Below, in pieces: positions 1-5,226 of a stretch of 5,226 bases of DNA. Position numbers and translations under genes: made by a program. The first letter of the stretch is position 1. Every line of letters begins with the position of its first letter. The DNA lies in assembly GCA_013817655.1 (NCBI GenBank), contig JACDCJ010000142.1, forward strand, positions 1 through 5,226, written 5' to 3'. This DNA comes from Actinosomnolentus pattersoniae (SeqCode). GTDB lineage: Bacteria; Actinomycetota; UBA4738. The notes under the pieces were generated by a model. It did not search any database. It saw only the letters and a list, made by a program, of their open reading frames with translations, and was not told the DNA's origin.

Positions 1-1035
1 GAGCTGAGGTACCGTTACGTGGCTCTCGTCGATGACGCAGAGCCAGTCGTCGGGGAAGTAGTCGAGGAGCGTGTAGGGGGCCGTACCGGCCGCCCGTCCG
101 TCGATGTGGCGGGAGTAGTTCTCGATCCCCGAACAGAAGCCCACCTCGCGGAGCATCTCCAGGTCGTAGTTCGTGCGCATCCGGAGCCGCTGCGCCTCCA
201 GGAGCTTGCTCTTGGTCTCGAGGCGATGCAACTGCTCGGCCAGCTCAGCTTCGATGCCGACGATCGCCCGCTTCATCCGATCTTCGGAGGCGACGTAGTG
301 CGTCGCCGGATAGATGGTGATCTCGTCCAGCTCCTTCACGATCTCGCCAGTTAGCGGGTCCATCCGGAGGATGCGCTCGACGGCATCCCCCCACATCTCG
401 ATCCGCACGGCCATCTCGTCGTACGCGGGGAAGACCTCTATGGTGTCTCCCTGGACGCGGAACTTGCCCCGGACGAAGTTCGACTGGTTGCGCTGGTACT
501 GGATATCGACCAGCCGCTGGACGGCGAAGTCGTAGTCGAGTGGAACTCCCCGGTGCACCCGCAGGATCTGCCCCATGTATTCCTCGGGGGAGCCGAGTCC
601 GTAGATGCAGGACACGGACGCGACGATGATGACATCTCGGCGGGTCAGCAGCGCCGCGGTGGCCGAGTGGCGCAGCCGCTCGATCTCGTCGTTGATGGAC
701 GAGTCCTTCTCGATGTACGTGTCCGTCTGGGGCACGTAGGCCTCGGGCTGGTAGTAGTCGTAGTAGGACACGAAGTACTCGACGGCGTTGTGCGGGAAGA
801 ACTCGCGGAACTCGTTCGCGAGCTGCGCGGCCAGCGACTTGTTCGGCGCGATCACCAGCGTGGGTCGCTGCACCCGTTCGATGACGCCGGCGATGGTGAA
901 GGTCTTCCCGGTCCCGGTCACCCCCAGCAGCGTCTGATAATCGTCTCCCCGGACGACCCCCTCGGCGAGGAGGTCGATCGCCTGCGGCTGGTCGCCGGAT
1001 GGCGCGAAGTCAGAGACGACCTTGAACGGCGGCAC
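1..1035 (-). CDS. uvrB: UvrABC excinuclease subunit B, N-terminal half (3' end beyond window)
   Basis: UvrB is the damage-verifying helicase-like subunit of nucleotide excision repair; in the cytoplasm it receives damaged DNA from UvrA and recruits UvrC. I translated all 345 visible codons without a break. The start PPFKVVSDF-PSGDQP matches the family N-terminus. Walker A GVTGTGKT lies at residues 38-45, the DNA-clamping beta-hairpin YYDYYQPEAYVP at 91-102, the ASVSCIYGLG segment near 193-202, the GFCSGIENYSR block near 299-309, and the motif II box DESH at 336-339. The window ends just after it, at TVPQL. About half of a usual ~670-residue protein is missing: the rest of the helicase domain and the UvrC-binding tail. 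The GTG at 1035 is chosen because it fits the E. coli N-terminus and no nearer start exists, although no good Shine-Dalgarno precedes it. It follows the importer ATPase stop by 10 nt. I see no LexA-like palindrome upstream. Family assignment is essentially certain. Confidence 0.97.
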   Translation of the reverse strand, partial: MPPFKVVSDFAPSGDQPQAIDLLAEGVVRGDDYQTLLGVTGTGKTFTIAGVIERVQRPTLVIAPNKSLAAQLANEFREFFPHNAVEYFVSYYDYYQPEAYVPQTDTYIEKDSSINDEIERLRHSATAALLTRRDVIIVASVSCIYGLGSPEEYMGQILRVHRGVPLDYDFAVQRLVDIQYQRNQSNFVRGKFRVQGDTIEVFPAYDEMAVRIEMWGDAVERILRMDPLTGEIVKELDEITIYPATHYVASEDRMKRAIVGIEAELAEQLHRLETKSKLLEAQRLRMRTNYDLEMLREVGFCSGIENYSRHIDGRAAGTAPYTLLDYFPDDWLCVIDESHVTVPQL

Positions 1036-1045
1036 GTCTCGATTC

Positions 1046-1807
1046 TTACAGGCGGCCGGCCTCGATGATGCGCTGAAGGAACCGCTGGGTCCGCTCCTCG
1101 CGCGGGGAGCTGAAGATCTGCTCCGGCGGACCCTCCTCCAGGATGCGGCCGGCGTCGAGGAAGCAGATCCGGTTCGCGATGTCGCGGGCGAAGCCCATCT
1201 CGTGAGTCGCGATGACCATGGTCATCCCCGTCTCGGCGAGTCCACGGATGACGTTCAGGACCTCGGCCACCAGCTCGGGGTCCAGGGCGCTCGTGACCTC
1301 GTCGAAGAGCATGATGTCGGGGTTCATCGCGAGCGCCCTTACGATCGCCACGCGCTGCTGCTGACCCCCCGACAGGCGATCCGGATACTCGTCCTTCTTG
1401 TCGAGGAGGCCGAAACGCCGAAGCAGCTCCTCGGCCTCGCTCTGCGCCCGCTTCTTGGAGTGCCCCAGCACCTCGGTCGGCGCCAGGGTGATGTTCCGCA
1501 TGACCGTCATGTGGGGGAAGAGGTTGAACGCCTGGAAGACGATCCCGATGTGCCGCCGGATCCTGTTGACGTCCACTCCCGGCGCGGTGATCTCCTCGCC
1601 CTCGACGACGATGCGCCCCGAGTTCACCGGTTCGAGGAGGTTCACGCACTTGAGCATCGTCGACTTTCCGGAGCCCGATGCGCCGATCAGGCAGATAACC
1701 TCGTGGTCCGCGACAGAGAGGTCTATCCCCTTCAGCACCTCGAGCTTTCCGAAGGACTTGTGGACCTTTTCGAGCCGGAGGACCTCGCCGTTCACTACAC
1801 CGCTCAC
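1046..1807 (-). CDS. Polar amino acid ABC importer, ATP-binding protein (GlnQ/HisP type)
   Basis: This 253-residue ATPase would power the amino acid importer encoded just upstream, acting as a homodimer on the inner face of the membrane. It has the full ABC set: Walker A GASGSGKST at residues 42-50, Q-loop glutamine at 92 in VFQAFNLFPHMTV, signature LSGGQQQR at 145-152, Walker B IMLFDE ending at Glu170, D-loop SALDPE at 173-178 and switch His202 in IATHEMGFA. Length and the LFDEVTSALDPE block are typical of the HisP/GlnQ/ArtP group, whose members cannot be given a substrate from the ATPase alone. The GTG at 1807 overlaps the permease stop (GTGA) and has a G-rich ribosome binding site 6 nt upstream; a GTG at 1795 lacks one. 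The reading frame is open far upstream to 2587, but that stretch overlaps the permease and is not coding. One small deviation is IVRAL after the signature, where IARAL is usual. Confidence 0.95.
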   Translation of the reverse strand: MSGVVNGEVLRLEKVHKSFGKLEVLKGIDLSVADHEVICLIGASGSGKSTMLKCVNLLEPVNSGRIVVEGEEITAPGVDVNRIRRHIGIVFQAFNLFPHMTVMRNITLAPTEVLGHSKKRAQSEAEELLRRFGLLDKKDEYPDRLSGGQQQRVAIVRALAMNPDIMLFDEVTSALDPELVAEVLNVIRGLAETGMTMVIATHEMGFARDIANRICFLDAGRILEEGPPEQIFSSPREERTQRFLQRIIEAGRL

Positions 1808-2694
1808 CGGCCACCCCCCGCCTGGGTGCGGCGCTGCTGCCGGGCCAGCAGGACGTCGGTTAGCCGGGCCAGCGGGATGGTGATGGCGACGAACAGGATC
1901 GCCGCGACTACGTAGCCCGCGAAGTTGAAGTGCGTCGTGCTGTACCCCTGGGCGGTTCGTACCGCGTCCACGAGGCCGATGGCGGCCACGAGTGCGGTGT
2001 CCTTCTGGAGGCCGATGAAGTCGTTGAGCAGGGGGGGGATCACACGACGAATCGCCTGAGGAAGGACGACGAACCGCAGTGCCTTCCCGCTGGAGAGCCC
2101 CAGCGACCGGGCTGCGGACGTCTGGCTTTCGTGGACGGATTCGATCCCGGCCCGGTAGACCTCGGCGACGTAGGCGGAGTACACCATGGTCAGGGCGATC
2201 ACCCCGTAGCTGAACTGCGACAGGCCGGAGATCCCCCGGATGCCGAGCCCCGGGAACCCGAACGCAACGATGAACAGCCACAGCAGCAGGGGCATGCCGC
2301 GGAAAAAGTCGATGTAGGCGATCGCTACCAGCCGGAGTGGGAACATCACGGGCCCGGGGAGGCTTCGCAAGACGGCCAGCAGCAGTCCGAAAATCAGCAC
2401 GAGGACCTCGGCCATGAGGAACATCTGGGCATTCACGAGGAAGAACTTGACCGCGACGTCGGGGAACGCCCCGCGCAGGTGCTCGGGGGCGAAGAACCCT
2501 CGCCGCACGACATCCGCGCCGGGCGCGTTCGCCACGAGGACCACGATCACGACGAAGAACGCGAGCGTGCTGACCGCGGAGACCCACACGGCGCGCCTGC
2601 CACCGAGCATCCGGGAACGGCGCGTCCCAAGCGGGGGCGGCGCGGGCGCCGAGGGCGGCTGAACCTGCGCGATCTCCCCCGGGGAGGTGGTCAC
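1804..2694 (-). CDS. Polar amino acid ABC importer, permease (HisM/GlnP type)
   Basis: This 296-residue inner-membrane protein forms the channel of the importer. A hydrophilic, proline-rich N-terminal tail (about residues 1-33) is followed by a first membrane segment near 35-55. Further hydrophobic segments lie near 88-110, 117-146, 161-180, 235-245 and 260-282. The family hallmark DFFRGMPLL is at 129-137. The cytoplasmic EAA-type coupling loop, which docks on the ATPase, spans about 184-230 with SAARSLGLSSGKALRFVVLP and the downstream QKDTAL. Only one permease is encoded here, so a homodimer is inferred; many relatives use two different permeases. The GTG at 2694 is 10 nt after the lipoprotein stop and has no clear ribosome binding site; an ATG at codon 29 (Met-Leu-Gly-Gly) would remove the proline-rich tail and is the main alternative start. 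The 3' end overlaps the ATPase start by 4 nt. Confidence 0.94.
   Translation of the reverse strand: MTTSPGEIAQVQPPSAPAPPPLGTRRSRMLGGRRAVWVSAVSTLAFFVVIVVLVANAPGADVVRRGFFAPEHLRGAFPDVAVKFFLVNAQMFLMAEVLVLIFGLLLAVLRSLPGPVMFPLRLVAIAYIDFFRGMPLLLWLFIVAFGFPGLGIRGISGLSQFSYGVIALTMVYSAYVAEVYRAGIESVHESQTSAARSLGLSSGKALRFVVLPQAIRRVIPPLLNDFIGLQKDTALVAAIGLVDAVRTAQGYSTTHFNFAGYVVAAILFVAITIPLARLTDVLLARQQRRTQAGGGR
1814..1819 (-). promoter_or_regulatory. G-rich ribosome binding site of the importer ATPase
   Basis: The minus strand has GGGGGG within GGCGGGGGGTGG, 6 nt before the GTG at 1807, inside the last codons of the permease gene. It decides between the overlapping GTG at 1807 and the GTG at 1795, which has no comparable site. 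It is an imperfect Shine-Dalgarno match and also encodes the Gly-Gly-Gly near the permease C-terminus. Confidence 0.5.
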
Positions 2695-2704
2695 ACGCTG
2701 CGGG

Positions 2705-3529
2705 CTACTCGAAGACCGGCAGGTCCGTGCTTCCCGGGAACCATTCCGCCTGGGAATCGTCGAGGATCCCCTCGTCCTTCAGTTCGACGATGGCCGCGTC
2801 AACGCACTCCTTGAGCGGGGTCCCCTCCTCCATGGCGAGCCCGTACTCCTCGTTGGTTAGAAATTGGCCGATCACCTCGAGCTCCACGTCCGCCGACGTG
2901 TCCCGGATCCCGATCGCGATCGGGACGTCGATCACCTGCACGTCGATCGTTCCGGACTTGAGGGCCGCGGCAGCAATGTCCGTCGTGTCGAACTGGCTCA
3001 CTTCCTGGGTCGGCTGGACGTTCTCCTCGACGTAGGCCAGGCCTGTCGTCCCCGCTTCGGCTCCGAACCTGGCGTCGGCGAGGTCCTCAGCGCTCGTCGC
3101 CGAGGCGAACTCGCTGTCCGCCCTCACGAGGATGCCCTGGTTGGCCTCGAAGTACGGCTCGCTGAAGTCAACGGCCGCGTCGCGCTCCTCCGTGATCGTG
3201 ATCTCGCTGACCCCGACGTCCCACTCCTTCGGTCCCGGGGCGTAGAGCTGGTCGAAGGCGATATTCACCCACTCCACACTGTCCGCGCCCATCCGCTCGG
3301 CGATGCCGTTGATGAGGTCGGCCTCGAAGCCGGTGGGGCTGGCCTGCTCGCCGATGAGGAACGGCTCGTAGTAGGGGTGCTCCGCAGCCACGGTCAGCAC
3401 GCCCGCCTGCTTGAGTGGGGGTGGGGCGCAGGGGTCGGCGCCGGTACCTCCGGTGACGGTCGGCTCCTCCTCCCCGCATGCGGTCAGCGCGAGGACGGAA
3501 ACGGCGAGCACAGCAATTACTCTCCTCAT
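2705..3529 (-). CDS. Amino acid ABC importer, substrate-binding lipoprotein (SBP family 3)
   Basis: This 274-residue protein would capture an amino acid or similar small polar ligand outside the membrane and deliver it to the permease. Residues 1-18 are a lipoprotein signal: Arg-Arg, a hydrophobic stretch, then the lipobox LTAC with Cys18 as the lipidated residue, followed by an acidic, Gly/Thr-rich linker to about residue 33. The mature domain starts near LKQAGVLTVAAE and carries family-3 landmarks: YYEPF at 53-57, GFEADL at 67-72, TITEER with Arg116 (expected to bind the ligand carboxylate), VDFSEPYF at 120-127, AGTTGLAYV at 159-167 and IDVP with Asp201 (expected to bind the amino group). 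Cys34 and Cys242 are the only cysteines of the mature domain. The ATG at 3529 is chosen for its signal peptide and the AGGGAGG ribosome binding site; the frame stays open upstream to 3826, but that part is antisense-like and runs into the next gene. The exact ligand cannot be read from the sequence. Confidence 0.95.
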   Translation of the reverse strand: MRRVIAVLAVSVLALTACGEEEPTVTGGTGADPCAPPPLKQAGVLTVAAEHPYYEPFLIGEQASPTGFEADLINGIAERMGADSVEWVNIAFDQLYAPGPKEWDVGVSEITITEERDAAVDFSEPYFEANQGILVRADSEFASATSAEDLADARFGAEAGTTGLAYVEENVQPTQEVSQFDTTDIAAAALKSGTIDVQVIDVPIAIGIRDTSADVELEVIGQFLTNEEYGLAMEEGTPLKECVDAAIVELKDEGILDDSQAEWFPGSTDLPVFE

Positions 3530-3538
3530 CGGCGCGAT

Positions 3539-3545
3539 CCTCCCT
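3539..3545 (-). promoter_or_regulatory. Ribosome binding site of the substrate-binding lipoprotein
   Basis: The minus strand reads AGGGAGG, 9 nt before the ATG at 3529. It is the strongest Shine-Dalgarno in the importer cluster and fixes the start at the signal peptide rather than at any upstream in-frame codon. Its first four bases (3545-3542) can also pair with CCCT at 3553-3550, giving a 4-bp stem with a 4-nt loop that would partly hide the site. That stem is short and may be chance. Confidence 0.75.
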
Positions 3546-3563
3546 CTCCAGGGCTGTCTTGGC

Positions 3564-3596
3564 GCTCGGAAGGCTCTCTCCTCCCGAGCACCTCGG
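3564..3596 (-). other. Two overlapping inverted repeats in the importer leader
   Basis: On the minus strand, CCGAG (3596-3592) pairs with CTCGG (3588-3584) across a 3-nt loop. GCTCGG (3589-3584) pairs with CCGAGC (3569-3564) across a 14-nt loop. The two stems share bases 3588-3584, so only one can form at a time. They lie between the candidate promoter and the ribosome binding site. No U-run follows either stem, so a classical intrinsic attenuator is not supported. In DNA this rich in G and C, such short stems can arise by chance. Confidence 0.4.
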
Positions 3597-3599
3597 CGG

Positions 3600-3625
3600 A
3601 GCGTATCACGCTCGTGGGGCGTCAA
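3600..3625 (-). promoter_or_regulatory. Candidate promoter for the importer cluster
   Basis: This lies in the only gap between genes longer than 11 nt. The minus strand has TTGACG at 3625-3620 and TACGCT at 3605-3600, the latter preceded by TGA as in an extended -10. The spacer is only 14 nt, short for a classical sigma-70 site. An alternative -35, TTCACT at 3630-3625, would give 19 nt. The position is plausible, about 70 nt before the lipoprotein start, but the match is imperfect and no transcription data support it. Confidence 0.35.
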
Positions 3626-3645
3626 GTGAACCCGGAGCGATCTGG

Positions 3646-4416
3646 CTACCGGCGGGGCTCCCATGAGAAGAAACGGATCGCTAGGAGGAGGCCTGCCAGC
3701 CCCCAGAGCCCGACGACCAACAGGTCGAAGCCGCGGAATCCCGTGCCGGTGGGCGAGAAGTACGCGGCGCTCATCGCCTCGGCGAAGGGCCGGACCGGGA
3801 AGACGTCCGCCAGCGTCACGTACCACGCGTTCTCGTCCTGGATCGGGATGAAGACGCCGGAGATGAAGAGCAGGGGCAAGATCGAGGCGTTCACGATGGC
3901 CGGGGAGGCGTCGGCGTTCGGGATCACTGAGGTCAGCGCGAGCCCCATGGCCGAGAAGCTGGCCGCACCAACGATGATCGTGGCGATGAAGGCGGGGAGG
4001 GTGCGGGTCGGGATCTCGGCGTCGTAGAACGCGGCCCCGAACGCCGCCACGATCGCCACCAGCAGGAGCGCCATCAGGATCGCGTGGGCGATCCTAGCCA
4101 ACAGGTAAACCCAGGCCGGCAGGGGTGAACCCCGGGTGCGCTTCAGGATCCCCTGGTCACGCAGGAAGGTCACGCTGATGGCGAGGTTCGTGTAGGTCGC
4201 CGTGATGATGGAGAACGCGGCGATCGCCGACACGTAGAAAGTCGAGGTGCTTATCTCCCTGCCGAAGACCGTCAGCGTGTCGTTGCCGAACAACGCGGTG
4301 AAGATGACGAGGAACATGAGCGGGAATACGAAGGTGAAGAACGCCGAGGCCGGATTCCGCCAGAACGTCTTGTTCGTGAACCGGATCTGCCTGAGCGCGA
4401 GACCGACGTCGCTCAT
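3646..4416 (-). CDS. ABC-2 type exporter, membrane protein
   Basis: This 256-residue integral membrane protein is the transmembrane half of an ABC-2 exporter, paired with the ATPase immediately upstream. Six hydrophobic segments can be seen near residues 24-44, 60-82, 103-130, 140-163, 172-191 and 230-250. The N-terminal amphipathic stretch before the first segment, the polar loop DQGILKRTRGSPLP at 87-100 after the second (expected to contact the ATPase), and the late block LPLLFISGVFIPIQ near 180-193 are typical of ABC-2 proteins of the DrrB/drug-exporter type. The ATG at 4416 overlaps the ATPase stop by one base (TGATG) and has AGGAGG 4 nt upstream, so the two proteins are translationally coupled. 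The exported substrate is unknown; drugs, lipids and polyketides are all carried by relatives. The next gene starts 116 nt downstream and belongs to an unrelated importer, so this is probably the last gene of its unit, although I see no terminator. Confidence 0.92.
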   Translation of the reverse strand: MSDVGLALRQIRFTNKTFWRNPASAFFTFVFPLMFLVIFTALFGNDTLTVFGREISTSTFYVSAIAAFSIITATYTNLAISVTFLRDQGILKRTRGSPLPAWVYLLARIAHAILMALLLVAIVAAFGAAFYDAEIPTRTLPAFIATIIVGAASFSAMGLALTSVIPNADASPAIVNASILPLLFISGVFIPIQDENAWYVTLADVFPVRPFAEAMSAAYFSPTGTGFRGFDLLVVGLWGLAGLLLAIRFFSWEPRR

Positions 4417-5226
4417 CAGGCCTCCTCTTTGCCGGCCTCTCCTCCGGTGAGGTCAAGGTAGACCTCCTCCAGGGAAGGGCGCGTGACGTCAAGGCCATCC
4501 AGTGAGACGTTTCGCTCGAGAGCCCAGCCGGTGAGCTCGTGAAGCGTCCGGGTCGGGTCCTGCGTTCGCACCTCGATCATCCCGTTCGACCGGGTTGCCG
4601 ACGGCCGAAGCGTCTCGGGTACCTCCGAACCCTCGGGAAGCCGGAAACGAATGATGGTTGCGGCGGTGTCGCGTCCGCCCAGCGAGCTTGGAGGGCCCTC
4701 GGCGACGATCTCGCCCGCCGCGATGACCGCCACCCGGGAGGCCAGGTACTGAGCCTCGTCCATGTAGTGAGTGGTCAGGAAGACCGTCTTGCCCAGCCCG
4801 GCGAGGTTCTTGACCACTTCCCAGGCGTTGCGGCGGGCTGATGGGTCGAACCCGGTGGTCGGCTCGTCCAGGAACAGCAGCTCCGGGTCGCCAGCGAGGG
4901 CGATGGCCACGTCGAGCCGCCTCTGCTGGCCCCCGGAGAGCTTGCTCACCTTGGAATTCCGCTTCTCCCGGAGGCCGACGACATCGACGACCTCGTCCAC
5001 CGGTCGCGGGTGCGGATAGTACGCACGGTAGAGATCGATCGTTTCGGCGACGGTGAGATAGGGGTCGATCCCGGTCGATTGCAGAACGATCCCCATTCGT
5101 GACCTCAGCCGGCGCGACCTGCTACTCGGATCGTGCCCGAGGACGGCGACCTCTCCCCCGTCCCGGCTCCGGAAGCCCTCCAGGATCTCGACGGTGGTGG
5201 TCTTGCCGGCGCCGTTCGGCCCGAGC
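4416..5226 (-). CDS. ABC-2 type exporter, ATP-binding protein (5' end beyond window)
   Basis: This is the ATPase of an ABC-2 exporter with 269 codons visible; about 30-40 N-terminal residues lie outside the window. The first complete codons encode LGPNGAGKTTT, the Walker A motif. Then come the Q-loop glutamine in VLQSTG (bases 5081-5079), signature LSGGQ (4940-4926), Walker B LLFLDEP (4880-4860), and the switch histidine in LTTHYMDEA (4769-4767). A roughly 90-residue C-terminal extension ending SLEEVYLDLTGG is usual for ABC-2 ATPases of the DrrA/CcmA group. The D-loop reads GFDP, where GLDP is more common. An ATG at 5096 falls inside the Q-loop strand and is not the start, since the frame continues upstream through Walker A. 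The stop TGA overlaps the ATG of the permease gene. Substrate not determinable from the sequence. Confidence 0.95.
   Translation of the reverse strand, partial: LGPNGAGKTTTVEILEGFRSRDGGEVAVLGHDPSSRSRRLRSRMGIVLQSTGIDPYLTVAETIDLYRAYYPHPRPVDEVVDVVGLREKRNSKVSKLSGGQQRRLDVAIALAGDPELLFLDEPTTGFDPSARRNAWEVVKNLAGLGKTVFLTTHYMDEAQYLASRVAVIAAGEIVAEGPPSSLGGRDTAATIIRFRLPEGSEVPETLRPSATRSNGMIEVRTQDPTRTLHELTGWALERNVSLDGLDVTRPSLEEVYLDLTGGEAGKEEA
4421..4426 (-). promoter_or_regulatory. Ribosome binding site of the ABC-2 membrane protein
   Basis: A perfect AGGAGG on the minus strand lies inside the last codons of the exporter ATPase gene, 4 nt before the ATG at 4416. The spacing is tight, but together with the TGATG overlap it supports this start and coupled translation of the two exporter subunits. 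Confidence 0.7.

Noticed and set aside
1036..1250. LexA/SOS operator upstream of uvrB
   Set aside because: I looked for GAAC-N4-GTTC and CTGT-type palindromes on both strands and saw none; a more distant or divergent site cannot be excluded by eye.
918..1814. Minus-strand open frame of 298 codons across the ATPase and the start of uvrB
   Set aside because: It is an out-of-frame reading of the importer ATPase and UvrB, with Arg/Gly/Pro-rich, domain-free sequence.
1808..2587. N-terminal extension of the importer ATPase frame up to 2587
   Set aside because: It overlaps the permease in another frame, and the ABC domain begins right after the GTG at 1807, which has a ribosome binding site and the usual family length.
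3597..3660. Intrinsic terminator after the ABC-2 membrane protein gene
   Set aside because: No GC-rich stem followed by a T-run is present between the stop and the candidate promoter; read-through into the importer genes remains possible.
3530..3826. N-terminal extension of the binding protein frame up to 3826
   Set aside because: It would bury the lipoprotein signal peptide and run into the ABC-2 membrane protein gene; AGGGAGG before the ATG at 3529 marks the real start.
1022..4027. Long plus-strand open frames (1022-1915, 1930-2814, 2864-4027)
   Set aside because: They lie antisense to well-identified genes, show His/Arg/Gly/Asp-rich composition typical of shadow frames in GC-rich DNA, and carry no recognisable domain.
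4416..5096. ATG at 5096 as the start of the exporter ATPase
   Set aside because: The frame continues upstream through an intact Walker A motif to the window edge; starting at 5096 would remove the nucleotide-binding loop.
1..5226. CRISPR arrays, tRNA/rRNA genes, insertion sequences or a novel defence-like system
   Set aside because: No regularly spaced repeats, tRNA-like folds, transposase motifs or terminal inverted repeats were seen; the genes all belong to familiar transport and repair families and fill almost the whole window.

Overview
The window comes from a high-GC bacterial chromosome (roughly 60-65% G+C by eye, strong G/C third-position bias, three GTG starts). The lipoprotein signal, the style of the ABC-2 exporter pair and the UvrB sequence fit Actinomycetota best, with Chloroflexota or another high-GC lineage possible. 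That placement is impression, not measurement.

Every gene I can support lies on the minus strand, so transcription runs from position 5226 towards position 1. In that order the genes are: an ABC-2 type exporter ATPase, cut at its 5' end by the window edge (5226-4416); its membrane partner (4416-3646), joined by a TGATG stop/start overlap; a 116-nt gap with a ribosome binding site, a candidate promoter and small hairpins; a polar-amino-acid-type substrate-binding lipoprotein (3529-2705); its permease (2694-1804); its ATPase (1807-1046), overlapping the permease by GTGA; and the N-terminal half of uvrB (1035-1), cut at helicase motif II by the window edge.

Two functional modules are present. 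The ABC-2 pair would export an unknown hydrophobic or drug-like substrate. The next three genes form a complete importer of the polar amino acid (HisJ/HisM/HisP-like) family: capture protein, one permease that probably works as a homodimer, and ATPase. uvrB, the damage-recognition helicase of nucleotide excision repair, starts only 10 nt after the importer ATPase stops, with no visible promoter or LexA-type box, so it may be read from the importer transcript.

Coding density is very high and the only gap over 11 nt is the 116-nt leader. I see no RNA gene, mobile element, CRISPR array or long repeat. The long plus-strand open frames are antisense shadows of the genes above. I found no convincing new biological system. 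The points most worth checking are the uvrB linkage, the leader with mutually exclusive hairpins, and two SD-less GTG starts with identical 10-nt gaps.
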